A stretch of 64,000 nucleotides of DNA from JAIVJZ01 sp036386515 (GCA_036386515.1 DASVVO010000060.1:1-64000), one strand, 5' to 3'. Positions 1 to 10,229 are shown, counted from the first letter of the stretch. A program made the numbers and translations. Notes: generated from the letters alone by a model not told the origin.

Positions 1-1
1 A

Positions 2-1669
2 GGGCACACGTTCAAGAGCGCGTCGGATACGGAGGTGGTGCCGCATCTCTACGAAGAATACGGCACGGGGATGCTCGCGCATTTGAACGGCATGTTCGCC
101 TTCGCTCTGTGGGATGCGCGGCGGCGGAAACTTTTCATCGCGCGCGATCCGTTCGGCGAGAAGCCTCTGTACTGGGGCGTCTTCGAGGGGCGTCTGTTGT
201 TCGCGTCTGAGCCGAAAGTTCTGCTCGCGCACCCGAGCGTGCGTGTGCGTCTGAACATGGACGCGCTCCGGCAATATCTCTCTTTCGATTACGTGCCCGC
301 GCCGCTCTCGATCTACGAGGGCATCCAAAAACTTCCCGCCGCGCACGCGCTCACGCTCGAAGACGGCGAGGTCAGCGTCCGGCCCTACTGGCGGCTGAGC
401 TACCGCAAGCCAGAGCGCACGCCCTCGGAGGGCGAGGCGGCGGAACGTTTGCGCGAGCTGCTGGCCGACTCGGTCAGGATGCGCCTCGTCTCGGACGTGC
501 CGCTCGGCGTGCTCCTGAGCGGCGGCGTGGACTCGTCGGCCGTCGCCGCGCTCGCCGTGCGCGCCTCCCACGCGACCGTCAAGACCTTTTCGATCTCGTT
601 CGCCGAAAAGTCTTTCGACGAGTCCCCCTACGCGCGCGCCGTCGCCGACTTCCTCGGAACCGATCACCACGAGGAGCGCCTGAGCGCGAACCTCGGGGCC
701 GACCTCGTCGGCGAGATCGGGTCGTGGATGGACGAACCCCTGAGCGACCCGTCGGTCGTCCCGACCTACCTGCTCTCGCGCTTCACGCGCCAGCACGTGA
801 CGGTCGCGCTCGGCGGCGACGGCGGCGACGAAATCTTCGCCGGCTACCCGATGTATCCGGCGCACCGCGTCGCGCGGCTCTACGAGCGCGTGCCGCCGTG
901 GGCGCGCCGCTTCTTCGTCGAGTCGATCGTCAAACGCCTGCCGGTCAAGACGAAAAACCTCTCGCTCGACTACAAGGCGCGCAAGTTCATCGAAGGCATG
1001 CGCTACGACGACGTGGTGACGCGGCATCACATCTGGTTCGGCTCGTTCACGCCCGACGAGCAAGCGTTGCTGCTCACGCCCGCCGCGCGCGGCGCGACCG
1101 GCGCGGACATCTACGCGGGCGCGCGCGCCCTCTTAGACGAGTGCGACGCCGAGGAGACCATCGAGCGGATGCAGTATCTCGACACGAAGCTCTATCTCGC
1201 CGAAGACATTCTGACCAAGGTTGACCGCACGAGCATGGCCGTCTCGCTCGAAGTGCGCGCCCCGTTCCTCGACCGCCGACTCGTCGAATACGTCGCCTCG
1301 CTGCCGTTGAGTTACAAACTGCACGGCAACACGACGAAGTACATTTTGAAGCGCGCCGTCGCACCGCACCTGCCCGCGTTCGTCACGCGCCGCGGCAAGA
1401 AGGGCTTCGGCGTGCCCGTCGCCGAATGGCTCAAAGGACGCCTGCGCCCGCTCGCGCGCGATCTGCTGTCGCCCGCCCGCCTCAGCCGCCACGGCCTCTT
1501 CGACCCGGCCTACGTTGCGCGCCTGCAAGACGAACACGAGCGCGGCGCGGCCAACCACCGCAAACTCCTCTGGACGCTTCTCATCTTTGAACTCTGGCAC
1601 GAGAGCTTCATCGAGACGCCGCGCCGCATAAATTCAGAGGTCAGAGGTCAGAGGTTAGAGGTCAGTTAA
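2..1669 (+). CDS. asnB: Asparagine synthase (glutamine-hydrolysing), 5' end cut by window
   Basis: Transfers amide nitrogen from glutamine to an aspartate-like carboxylate using ATP; copies inside polysaccharide clusters often amidate sugar acids or related products. The reading frame is open from base 2 and already in homology there (HTFKS..DTEVV..LYEEYG), so the true start and the N-terminal nucleophile Cys lie outside the window; a GTG at 35 is not the start. Visible: the end of the class II glutaminase domain (RDPFGEKPLYW), then the synthetase domain with the ATP pyrophosphatase loop SGGVDSS near base 520 and GGDGGDE near 810. The last codons (SEVRGQRLEVS) are encoded by tandem heptamer repeats that continue into the spacer, so the repeat seems to have replaced the original C-terminus. 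Downstream genes are all exopolysaccharide-type. Confidence 0.93.
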   Translation, partial: GHTFKSASDTEVVPHLYEEYGTGMLAHLNGMFAFALWDARRRKLFIARDPFGEKPLYWGVFEGRLLFASEPKVLLAHPSVRVRLNMDALRQYLSFDYVPAPLSIYEGIQKLPAAHALTLEDGEVSVRPYWRLSYRKPERTPSEGEAAERLRELLADSVRMRLVSDVPLGVLLSGGVDSSAVAALAVRASHATVKTFSISFAEKSFDESPYARAVADFLGTDHHEERLSANLGADLVGEIGSWMDEPLSDPSVVPTYLLSRFTRQHVTVALGGDGGDEIFAGYPMYPAHRVARLYERVPPWARRFFVESIVKRLPVKTKNLSLDYKARKFIEGMRYDDVVTRHHIWFGSFTPDEQALLLTPAARGATGADIYAGARALLDECDAEETIERMQYLDTKLYLAEDILTKVDRTSMAVSLEVRAPFLDRRLVEYVASLPLSYKLHGNTTKYILKRAVAPHLPAFVTRRGKKGFGVPVAEWLKGRLRPLARDLLSPARLSRHGLFDPAYVARLQDEHERGAANHRKLLWTLLIFELWHESFIETPRRINSEVRGQRLEVS

Positions 1670-1810
1670 GAAAAAGCAGAAGGTCAGTTAAGAAAAAGCA
1701 GAGGCCGGGGGGCAGACCGGGACGCGCAGAGGTCAGAGGCTGGAGATAAAGAGTCAGTTAAGTCAGCTTCGTCTTTAACTGACCTCTGACCTCTAACCTC
1801 TGACCTCTCT
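1633..1810. repeat. Heptamer-unit inverted repeat, class GACCTCT
   Basis: Left arm 1633-1670 is tandem CAGAGGT/TAGAGGT units; right arm 1775-1810 is the complementary GACCTCT/AACCTCT units. The arms are about 33 bases and nearly perfectly complementary, around a loop of about 100 bases that holds further degenerate copies. The asnB stop codon lies inside the left arm and the next ATG (1815) follows the right arm by four bases, with no Shine-Dalgarno between. Confidence 0.85.
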
Positions 1811-1814
1811 TATT

Positions 1815-2993
1815 ATGATTGAGCTTGAGCAGGCATATGAAAGTCTCGCGGCGTGGTGTCGGGCGCGCGGCTGGGCGGGGCATGATCCGTTCGACGGGTT
1901 GAACAGCCGTCTGTTTCAGGCGACGCCGTTGAAAGGGTCGCGCCTCGCGCGGCTCGCGTGGACGCAGGCGTTCAAACGCGCGCCCGTCAGTTTGCGTCGT
2001 CCCGCGCGCGTGCCCGTGGGGCTGAACGCGAAGGGCACGGCGCTCTTTGCGCTCGCCGCCCTCTCGCGTTTTCGCGCGACGGGCGAAGGCGAGAGGGAAG
2101 CGCGCGAGCTTTTGGACGCGCTGCTCGCGGCGCGACTCGCGGGCGGGAGCGGCGCGGCGTGGGGCTACAATTTCGACTGGCAGGGGCGCGCTTTTTTCGC
2201 GCCGCAGGGGACGCCGACCATCGTGCCGACGGCCTTCGCCGCGCGTGCGCTCGTGGAGGCGCACGGCGTCTTCGGCGATGAGAAATACCTGCGCGCGGCG
2301 CGCGGCGCGTGCGACTTTATCCTGCGCGACTTGAAACGAAGCGAAGAGGGCGCGGACGAAATTTGTTTCAGCTACACGCCGCTCGACGCGACGCGCGTCT
2401 TCAACGCGAGCCTGCTGGCCGGGGAGACGCTGGCCTCCGTCGGCGCGGAGACGGGCGAGGCGGAGTTGTTGGAGACAGCAGTGCGCGCGGCGCGCTACGT
2501 CGTCCGGCGACAGCGCGCCGACGGTTCGTGGGCTTATGGCGCGGCCGAATTCCAGGGATGGGCTGACAATTTTCACACGGCGTTCATCCTGACATCGCTC
2601 GCGCGTATCTCGGAGGCGGACGGCGGCGGCGCGGCGCGGGCGGAGTTTGCGGAGTCGCTCAGGCGCGGCTGCGAGTTCTGGCGGGAGAACTTCTTCCTTG
2701 CCGACGGTTGGCCGAAATACTACCATGACAACCCATACCCGGCGGACGCACATGCCAGCGGCGCGGCCGTCGTCGCCCTCTGCGAACTGAAAGACTCGAT
2801 GCCCGACGCGCTCGCGCTCGCCGACCGCATCATCCGTTGGACGCTCGAAAATTTGCGCGACCACCGGCGCGGCTTCTTCTATTACCAGCGACGACGCTTC
2901 TACACCATCCGCACGCCCTACATGCGCTGGACGCAGGCGTGGATGCTGTACGCGCTGGCGAGACGGATCGAAGGGATGAAGGATGAGGGATGA
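1815..2993 (+). CDS. Terpenoid-cyclase/prenyltransferase-like alpha-toroid protein
   Basis: A 392-residue soluble protein without signal peptide. It consists of repeated helix pairs with aromatic and Gly-rich turns (for example GYNFDW, GSWAYG, DNFHTAFIL, GWPKYYHDN, TPYMRWTQAWMLYAL), the appearance of an alpha/alpha six-barrel such as terpenoid cyclases, prenyltransferase beta subunits or uronate-acting glycan enzymes. No DxDD cyclase motif or zinc triad is evident, so the reaction is unknown. Placed between asparagine synthase and a DUF354 protein in a polysaccharide cluster, it probably acts on a glycan or a lipid-linked precursor. The start directly follows a CT-rich repeat arm and the stop lies in another repeat, so both gene ends are bounded by heptamer elements. 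Confidence 0.7.
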   Translation: MIELEQAYESLAAWCRARGWAGHDPFDGLNSRLFQATPLKGSRLARLAWTQAFKRAPVSLRRPARVPVGLNAKGTALFALAALSRFRATGEGEREARELLDALLAARLAGGSGAAWGYNFDWQGRAFFAPQGTPTIVPTAFAARALVEAHGVFGDEKYLRAARGACDFILRDLKRSEEGADEICFSYTPLDATRVFNASLLAGETLASVGAETGEAELLETAVRAARYVVRRQRADGSWAYGAAEFQGWADNFHTAFILTSLARISEADGGGAARAEFAESLRRGCEFWRENFFLADGWPKYYHDNPYPADAHASGAAVVALCELKDSMPDALALADRIIRWTLENLRDHRRGFFYYQRRRFYTIRTPYMRWTQAWMLYALARRIEGMKDEG

Positions 2994-3060
2994 GGGATGA
3001 ACAGAACGGGAAGAAGTTGAATGCTTTGCTTCATCCCTCATCCCTCCGCCCTCATCCCTT
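2972..3060. repeat. Heptamer-unit inverted repeat, class CATCCCT
   Basis: Left arm 2972-3000 (AGGGATG units) contains the stop codon of the upstream gene. Right arm 3031-3060 (CATCCCT units) ends three bases before the ATG at 3064. The loop contains TTGAATGCTTT, also seen in the loop of the element at 4090-4220. Confidence 0.85.
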
Positions 3061-3063
3061 TTT

Positions 3064-4110
3064 ATGTTGCGTATCTGGATCGATCTGGCAAACTCGCCGC
3101 ACGTGCCGTTCTTCGCCGCCCTCGCGGCGGAATTCCGGGCGCGTGGACACGAGTTGGAAGTGACGGCGCGTGAGTTCGCGCAGACGGTCGAGTTGGCCGA
3201 GCAGGCGGGCTTTGCGCCCACGGTCATCGGCGGCCACGGCGGGCGCGAGTTGAAGGGAAAAGCGGGCAACCTGTTCGGGCGCGCGCGCGCGCTCAGGAGT
3301 TGGGCGCGCGGCCGCCCGCGCTTCGAGTTGGCCGTCAGTCACAACTCTTACTCGCAGATCGTCGCGGCGCGCGCACTCGGTGTGCGGAGCGTGACGCTGA
3401 TGGACTACGAACACCAGCCCGCGAATCATCTGGCCTTCCGGTTGGCCTCGCGCATCGTCGTGCCGCGCGCGTTTCCCCGCGCCGCGCTCAGGCGTTTCGG
3501 CGCGTCCGCACGCAAGGTGCGGCACTACGACGGTTTCAAAGAGGACGTGTATCTCGCCGGTTGGCAACCGCGCGCGGGCGCAATCGAAGAGATGTTCGAG
3601 TCGCTCGGCGTGGGCGCGCGCGACGTGCTCGTCGTCGTGCGTCCGCCCGCGCGCGATGCGCTCTATCACCGTTTTGACAACGAACTGTTCGACGCGCTGC
3701 TCGAACATCTCTGCGCGCAGGACGACGCGCGCATCGTCCTCCTGGCGCGCACAGACGCGCAGCGCGAGGAGTTTGACGCGCGACACCGCAGCGAGAACGT
3801 CATCATGCCGCGCGCCGCGCTCGACGGGGCGACGCTCATCGCCGCCGCCGATCTCGTGGTCAGCGCGGGCGGCACGATGAACCGCGAGGCGGCCGCGCTC
3901 GGCGTGCCCGCCGCCACCGTCTATGCGGGGCAGTGGGCGGCCGTGGATGAAGAACTCGTGCGCGAAGGCCGCCTCACACGCATCCGCACGCCGGCCGACA
4001 TTCGCGCCCTGCCGGTCGTCAAGAAAGAGGCCGCCCACGCCCGCCGCGCCACCGCCGTGCGCGCGCAGGTGGCGGACATGATTTTAGAAGGAATGAGGGC
4101 GGAGGGATGA
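3064..4110 (+). CDS. DUF354 family protein (glycosyltransferase/epimerase-like fold)
   Basis: A 348-residue protein beginning MLRIWIDLANSPHVPFFAAL, typical of DUF354 proteins, which share the GT-B-like two-Rossmann fold of UDP-GlcNAc 2-epimerases. The N-terminal domain has the D-x-x-N-x-x-H-x-x-F pattern; the C-terminal half has VVSAGGTMNREAAALGVPA, resembling the nucleotide-sugar binding loop of that superfamily. No signal peptide or membrane segment. Neighbours are asparagine synthase and the initiating sugar transferase, so a role in making or modifying a surface polysaccharide precursor is the best inference. The exact substrate cannot be told. The stop codon falls inside a repeat arm. 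Confidence 0.8.
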   Translation: MLRIWIDLANSPHVPFFAALAAEFRARGHELEVTAREFAQTVELAEQAGFAPTVIGGHGGRELKGKAGNLFGRARALRSWARGRPRFELAVSHNSYSQIVAARALGVRSVTLMDYEHQPANHLAFRLASRIVVPRAFPRAALRRFGASARKVRHYDGFKEDVYLAGWQPRAGAIEEMFESLGVGARDVLVVVRPPARDALYHRFDNELFDALLEHLCAQDDARIVLLARTDAQREEFDARHRSENVIMPRAALDGATLIAAADLVVSAGGTMNREAAALGVPAATVYAGQWAAVDEELVREGRLTRIRTPADIRALPVVKKEAAHARRATAVRAQVADMILEGMRAEG

Positions 4111-4220
4111 GGGATGAAGGATGAGGGATGAAGGATGAGGGATGAAGGATGAAAATTAAAACCGTACCGGAGGTTGAATGCTTTTCTGATTCATCCCTCA
4201 TCCCTCATCCCTCATCCCTT
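4090..4220. repeat. Heptamer-unit inverted repeat, class CATCCCT
   Basis: About eight AGGGATG/AAGGATG units in the left arm (4090-4155) face four CATCCCT units in the right arm (4190-4220). The DUF354 stop codon (4108-4110) is within the left arm; the next ATG (4228) is eight bases after the right arm. The loop carries TTGAATGCTTTTCTGATTC, shared in part with 2972-3060 and 14710-14844. Confidence 0.88.
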
Positions 4221-4227
4221 AACTACT

Positions 4228-5787
4228 ATGCGCGCTGAACGGTTCGACAAGTTGAGGGTGACGGCCGGTGCGGTGCGCGCTGAGGGGCGCGCGCCGCAGT
4301 GGGTGTTGCCGTCGGTGAAAGCCGCGCTCGTGGCGGCCGACGCCGTGGTCGCGGCCGTCTCGTTTCTGGCGGCGTTCTATTTGCGCGAGGGCGAGCACGT
4401 CATCGCGGAAATGAGCGCAGGGCGCGTCGTCTGGAGCGAGGAGTTTGCGCCTTACGCGGCCGTGCTGCTGTTCGTCGTGCCGGTGCGCGTGCTCGCTCAC
4501 GCTTATTACGATCTGTACAAACTGCGCGGCGAGTTTTCCTACGTGGACGACACTTTGCGCGTCTTCAAGGCGACGGCCGTGGCCTCGCTCCTGATCGTCG
4601 CGGTGGCCTTCCTCTATCGCGGCGGGACGGCGTTCCGCGCCTTCTCCTATTCGCGCGCCGTCTTCATGCTCGATTTCGCGTTCGCGCTCGCGGCGTTCGG
4701 CGCGCTGCGTTTGGCGATCCGCGGGGCGCAGGCCGCGGTGCGGCGCGGCGGCGTGAACCTGATCCCGACCCTTGTCGTCGGGCGCGGCGCGGAGGCGAGC
4801 CTGTGTATCCGGGAGATGCGCGAGCGGCCGGAGTTGGGCTATCGCGTGATCGGCGTGGTGGAGAACGGCGCGATTGACAAGAGCGTGCCGGAGTCGTTCG
4901 AGGGCGTGCCGGTGATCGGCAGCATCAAGGACTTGGCCGAGACGATCCGCGAGACGGCGGCCAACGAAGTGATCGTCGCCGACGCGCGCGTCTCCGGCGA
5001 CCTGTTGTTCGACGTGATGATGCGCGTCGGCCGCATTCGCGGCGTCGAGTTTCGCATCGCGCCGAGTTTGTTCAACTGCCTGCCGCGCAAGACCGAGATC
5101 GATCAGATCGGCGCGCTGCCGATGATCCAACTGTTCCGCGAGCCTTTGTCGAGCACGGCGCGCCTCGTCAAACGCGGGCTGGACATCCTGCTGGCCTCGT
5201 CCGCGCTGGCCGTGCTCGCGCCGCTCTGGCTCGTCATCGCCGCGCTGATCAGGCTCGACTCGCCGGGCGGAGTGTTCTACAAGCAGGAGCGCGTCGGGAT
5301 GGACGGGCGCATCTTCCTCTTTCTCAAATTTCGCACGATGCAGACGAACTCCGACGATGCCGCCCACCGCGATTACCAGCGCAAGTACATCGCCGGGCAA
5401 TCCGAGACGAACCTGGGCGACGACGCGCGACCGATCTACAAACTGCGCGCCGACCCGCGCGTGACGCGCGTCGGGCGCGTCCTGCGTCGCCTGAGCCTCG
5501 ACGAGTTGCCGCAGTTGTTGAACGTGCTGAGGGGCGACATGAGCGTCGTCGGGCCGCGCCCGCCCATCCCTTACGAAGTCGAGGCGTATGAGTTGTGGCA
5601 TCGCAAGCGGCTCGACATGAAGCCGGGGCTGACGGGCTTGTGGCAGGTTTCCGGGCGCAACCGCCTCTCGTTCGAGGAGATGGTGCGGCTCGATCTCTTC
5701 TACATCGAAAACTGGTCGCTCCTGCTCGACCTCAAGATCATCCTCCGCACGCTGCCCGTGATGCTGCGCGGCGACAACGCTTATTGA
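4228..5787 (+). CDS. Undecaprenyl-phosphate sugar phosphotransferase (initiating exopolysaccharide glycosyltransferase)
   Basis: Membrane enzyme that loads the first sugar-1-phosphate on undecaprenyl phosphate to start polysaccharide synthesis. About 519 residues in the WbaP/WcaJ arrangement: four N-terminal transmembrane helices (residues ~20-180), a Rossmann-like CoA-binding-type domain (~185-300), a further membrane helix (~325-350) and the catalytic sugar-transferase domain. The catalytic domain shows FYKQERVG, FLKFRTM, LRRLSLDELPQLLNVL, GDMSVVGPRPP and KPGLTGLWQVSGR. ATG 4228 is chosen over an in-frame ATG at 4174 because the earlier one lies in repeat DNA. No Shine-Dalgarno is visible; the CT-rich arm of a heptamer repeat precedes the start. 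Confidence 0.92.
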   Translation: MRAERFDKLRVTAGAVRAEGRAPQWVLPSVKAALVAADAVVAAVSFLAAFYLREGEHVIAEMSAGRVVWSEEFAPYAAVLLFVVPVRVLAHAYYDLYKLRGEFSYVDDTLRVFKATAVASLLIVAVAFLYRGGTAFRAFSYSRAVFMLDFAFALAAFGALRLAIRGAQAAVRRGGVNLIPTLVVGRGAEASLCIREMRERPELGYRVIGVVENGAIDKSVPESFEGVPVIGSIKDLAETIRETAANEVIVADARVSGDLLFDVMMRVGRIRGVEFRIAPSLFNCLPRKTEIDQIGALPMIQLFREPLSSTARLVKRGLDILLASSALAVLAPLWLVIAALIRLDSPGGVFYKQERVGMDGRIFLFLKFRTMQTNSDDAAHRDYQRKYIAGQSETNLGDDARPIYKLRADPRVTRVGRVLRRLSLDELPQLLNVLRGDMSVVGPRPPIPYEVEAYELWHRKRLDMKPGLTGLWQVSGRNRLSFEEMVRLDLFYIENWSLLLDLKIILRTLPVMLRGDNAY

Positions 5788-5822
5788 AACGACGACGGCG
5801 GCGGGGCGATTGAAGTCCACGC

Positions 5823-6230
5823 ATGACAAAGGAGACGCCCGATTTGGAAATATACGGAATCCGGTTCGTCGCGACCGCATCGTTTGTCGTCTGTCTCGCG
5901 TTCGTCCTGCTCGCTTGCAATAGCTCGACCGCCCCATATGAAAAGACGGTAGTCGAAGCGCGCGAATCCGTCCTGCGGGATGATCTGTCTCAGATGCGTA
6001 AGTTGATCGACCAATACGCGTTCGATAGGGGCGAGTTGCCGCAATCGCTCGAAGACCTGAAGCGTGCCGGTTACTTGCTCGAAATCCCCGACGACCCGAT
6101 GACGGGCAAAAAAGACTGGCGCGTGATCATCGGCGACCCGCCCGCGGGTAAAGGCGCGAAGGGCATTATCAATATCCGCAGCGCATCAAACGCTAAAGCT
6201 ACGGACGGCAAACCCTACAGCGAATGGTGA
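5823..6230 (+). CDS. GspG-like C-terminal domain lipoprotein
   Basis: A 135-residue protein with a hydrophobic N-terminal segment ending in a lipobox-like LLAC (Cys about residue 37), followed by a domain resembling the globular part of major type II pseudopilins: helix with LRDDLSQMRKLIDQYAFDRG, then LPQSLEDLKRAGYL, then IPDDPMTGKKDWRVI. The prepilin N-terminal helix of true GspG proteins is replaced by a lipoprotein-type signal, so it would be anchored by lipid rather than assembled by a pilus helix. It sits between the initiating sugar transferase and the O-antigen ligase, suggesting a role in envelope export or assembly. Function is otherwise unknown. Confidence 0.7.
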   Translation: MTKETPDLEIYGIRFVATASFVVCLAFVLLACNSSTAPYEKTVVEARESVLRDDLSQMRKLIDQYAFDRGELPQSLEDLKRAGYLLEIPDDPMTGKKDWRVIIGDPPAGKGAKGIINIRSASNAKATDGKPYSEW

Positions 6231-6336
6231 GCGTGGAAAGTATGAAAAGCAGTTCCGGCCGAATTGTCGCCCGTCGCGCGGTGCGCCGTGGCGCGCGTGA
6301 GTTTCCGGTCAGCGGTCAGACGCTAAAGCGGGTGAG

Positions 6337-7833
6337 TTGCAATTGAGCGCATTTATCGGTTGGCTCGAACGCGCGCTCGTCGCGTTGCTGTTCCTGCTGG
6401 CGTTCTGCGCCCCGCATTCGATTGCGGGAACGCAGATCGCCTGGGGTGTGGGGCTGCTGGCGTGGCTCGTGCGTTTGACCCTGCGCCCGCGCCCGCGCCC
6501 GTTTCGCACGCCCGTCGATTACGCGCTGCTCGGCTTCTTCATCCTCACCTTCATCTCCGCGCTCGCCTCCTACGACCCCGACGTGAGCATCGGCAAATTG
6601 CGCGCGGCGAGCCTGTTCACCATCGTCTATCTCGTCGCGGAGAACGTCGCGACGCGGCGCACGCTCCGCCTGCTGGTCTTCACCCTGATCGCTTCGTGCA
6701 TGATCAACGTCGTCTACACGTTCGGGCAGCGCGCCGTGGGGCGCGGCGTGAAGGTGTCCGCCCTCACGGCTGACAGTCCGTTGCGCGCGGCCGGGGTCAA
6801 CGAGGGCGACACGCTGCTCAGAGTTGACGGCGCGCCGGTCAATTCGCCGGACGCGCTCGCCCGCGAGCTGGACGACGACGCCGCTGCTACTGCGCCCGCG
6901 GCGCGCTTGCTCGTGTACCGCCTCGAATGGCGTTTCGAGACGGAAGTGCCGCGCGCCGGGTTGCTCGCGGGCGCGACGCCGGAAGCGCGCCTCGGCGTCA
7001 CGCGTTGGACGCGCGGGCGCGACGAGCGCGCGACGGGTTTTTACGGGCACTACACGACCTACGCCGAAGTGTTGCAACTGATCGGATCGCTCGCCGCCGG
7101 GTTGCTCCTCGCGCTCAAACGAAGACGCTCGTGGCCGGGCGCGTTGCTCGCGGCGGCGGTGGCGGGTGTGAGCGTCGCGCTGCTGCTGACGGTGACGCGC
7201 GCTTCGTGGCTATCGTTTCTGCTCTCGCTCATAGTGATGTCGGTGGTGGGCGTGGGCGGCAAGCGCGCCGCGCTGGCGGTCGCGCTCGGCGCGCTGCTCG
7301 TCGTCCCGCTCGGGCTGTACGTGTTGCAGCAGAAGCGCGGGGTGGGCTTCTTCGACCGCAAGGACGGTTCGATCTCCTGGCGCGCAACCGTCTACCGAGA
7401 GGGCTTCGAGTTGTTCGCGCGCGAGCCGCGACACGTGCTCGTCGGCGTCGGGATGGATTCGCTCAAGCGACACTGGCGCGAGTGGGGCTTGTTCGACAAA
7501 GGGCGTCTGCCCGTCGGGCACATGCACTCCACGCCTCTGCAACTGGCTTTGGAGAGAGGTCTGCCCGCGCTCCTGCTCTGGCTCACGGTCGTCTTTCTTT
7601 ATGCGCGGATGCTGTGGCGTCTGTTGCGGCGCGCCCAAGCGCAGGCCGATTGGCGGGAACGCGGACTCGCGCTCGGCGCGCTCGGCGGCCTCGTCGGGTT
7701 CTTCACGAGCGGCCTGGTTCATTACAATCTCGGCGACTCGGAAGTGGCGATGGTCTTTTATCTCATCATGGGACTCGCGCTCGCGTCGGAGAGGTTCGCG
7801 CGGCAGGACGCGCGCGCCGGGGCGTCGGAATGA
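6337..7833 (+). CDS. O-antigen ligase/polymerase family protein with PDZ-like insert
   Basis: Polytopic membrane protein of the Wzy/WaaL O-antigen ligase superfamily, expected to join lipid-linked glycans in the periplasm. It has about ten hydrophobic helices, with the family loop region (FELFAREPRHVLVGVGMD, GHMHSTPLQLALERGLPALLLW) in the second half. Unusually, residues ~138-208 between early membrane segments read as a PDZ-like domain (SPLRAAGVNEGDTLLRVDG, then PVNSPDALARELDDD), a module normally found in periplasmic proteases. The start is uncertain: TTG 6337 is adjacent to GGTGAG, while TTG 6343 gives a better spacing of six bases. The gene ends 60 bp from the convergent hemerythrin gene. 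Confidence 0.85.
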   Translation: MQLSAFIGWLERALVALLFLLAFCAPHSIAGTQIAWGVGLLAWLVRLTLRPRPRPFRTPVDYALLGFFILTFISALASYDPDVSIGKLRAASLFTIVYLVAENVATRRTLRLLVFTLIASCMINVVYTFGQRAVGRGVKVSALTADSPLRAAGVNEGDTLLRVDGAPVNSPDALARELDDDAAATAPAARLLVYRLEWRFETEVPRAGLLAGATPEARLGVTRWTRGRDERATGFYGHYTTYAEVLQLIGSLAAGLLLALKRRRSWPGALLAAAVAGVSVALLLTVTRASWLSFLLSLIVMSVVGVGGKRAALAVALGALLVVPLGLYVLQQKRGVGFFDRKDGSISWRATVYREGFELFAREPRHVLVGVGMDSLKRHWREWGLFDKGRLPVGHMHSTPLQLALERGLPALLLWLTVVFLYARMLWRLLRRAQAQADWRERGLALGALGGLVGFFTSGLVHYNLGDSEVAMVFYLIMGLALASERFARQDARAGASE

Positions 7834-7837
7834 AAAA

Positions 7838-7866
7838 GCGGGCGCGATGTCGTTCATCACGCCCGC
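7838..7866 (-). terminator. Rho-independent terminator of the hemerythrin gene
   Basis: GCGGGCG and CGCCCGC form a 7-bp stem around a 15-base loop. On the minus strand the stem is followed by five T residues, appropriate for the hemerythrin gene ending at 7893. Confidence 0.65.
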
Positions 7867-7892
7867 CCCTCGATTGATCTCTGTGCCGCCCG

Positions 7893-8351
7893 TTAGTTGG
7901 CCGATGCCGACAGCGGTTTCTGTTGCAGCTTTTCCTGTTCCATCAGCGTGCCGAGTTCTTCCAGTTGCTCCCGGCTCAACACCGTGCGCGCTTTCTTGAA
8001 CATGTCGTCTTCCTCTTCCTCGACGTGGTGCTCGACGTTCTCCTTGAGCACTTTCAACTTCGCCGTCCACGTCTCGCTGCCGACCCCCATCGCGTCCAAC
8101 TCGCGCAAAAGCACTTTGACGACGTGGTGCTCCTGGATGCCCTCCATCGTGATGTCGCGCGTCTCCTCCGATTTCTTGAGCACGGGGTAGAAGATCGTCT
8201 CTTCGATGTGCGCGTGCAGGTCTAACTCCTGTTTCAGTTGCGCGAACAACTCTTCGCGCGTCTTTTCGGCGCTCTCGGTCGTCTCTTCGAGTTTCTCAAA
8301 AATACCGGACACCTTCTCGTGGTCGGTTTTCAACAGTGTGATTGCGTCCAT
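7893..8351 (-). CDS. Hemerythrin HHE domain protein
   Basis: A 152-residue cytoplasmic four-helix-bundle protein predicted to bind a di-iron centre and sense or carry oxygen, nitric oxide or iron. Ligand-type residues are spaced as in the HHE family: LLKTDHEKV near residue 10, DLHAHIEETIFYP near 47-58, EGIQEHHVVK near 75-84 and NVEHHVEEEEDDMF near 111-122. The start is supported by GGGAGGA seven bases upstream of ATG on the minus strand. It is divergent from ffh and convergent with the O-antigen ligase; its own terminator is seen at 7838-7866. The specific ligand cannot be decided from sequence. Confidence 0.92.
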   Translation of the reverse strand: MDAITLLKTDHEKVSGIFEKLEETTESAEKTREELFAQLKQELDLHAHIEETIFYPVLKKSEETRDITMEGIQEHHVVKVLLRELDAMGVGSETWTAKLKVLKENVEHHVEEEEDDMFKKARTVLSREQLEELGTLMEQEKLQQKPLSASAN

Positions 8352-8522
8352 CTTTCGTCCTCCCTGTGTGGTTAAGCCGGGATGTTTGCACGGTTACAGT
8401 ACGCGTGGCGGCTCATCAGGATGATCAGTCAAGCAGAGTGCCAGAAGAAGCGACGGAAGGGCGACGCGCTGGCGATGGCTCTGCGACCGCCGCCGGAGGC
8501 GCGAAACGCCTATCCCCCTTCC

Positions 8523-8551
8523 TTGACTCTCTTTGCCCCCGCCTTTATGAT
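8523..8551 (+). promoter_or_regulatory. Sigma-70-type promoter of the ffh operon
   Basis: TTGACT (8523-8528) and TATGAT (8546-8551) are separated by exactly 17 bases, about 40 bases upstream of the ffh ATG. Each hexamer has one mismatch to consensus. This is the only good promoter seen between the hemerythrin and ffh. Confidence 0.65.
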
Positions 8552-8592
8552 GTCAGTTTTCGGCTACAGCCCGTGGCCGCGTCTGAGGCATC

Positions 8593-10136
<1,544 letters not shown>

Positions 10137-10140
<4 letters not shown>

Positions 10141-10210
10141 TAGGTGATAAGTGATGGGTGATAAGTAAAAACAGCTTGTTCCTATCACCCATCACTCATC
10201 ACCCATTACC
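10137..10210. repeat. Heptamer-unit inverted repeat, class ATCACCC
   Basis: Left arm is GTGATAG, GTGATAA, GTGATGG, GTGATAA in exact 7-base register from 10137. Right arm is CTATCAC, CCATCAC, TCATCAC, CCATTAC to 10209. The ffh stop codon is the second to fourth base of the first unit. Here a real ribosome site (GGAGG, 10216-10220) follows before rpsP. Confidence 0.88.
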
Positions 10211-10229
10211 AATTTGGAGGATACAGAGA

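Noticed and set aside
4219..5937. 572-codon minus-strand frame opposite the sugar transferase
   Set aside because: It is the complement of a well-supported transferase and lacks recognisable motifs.
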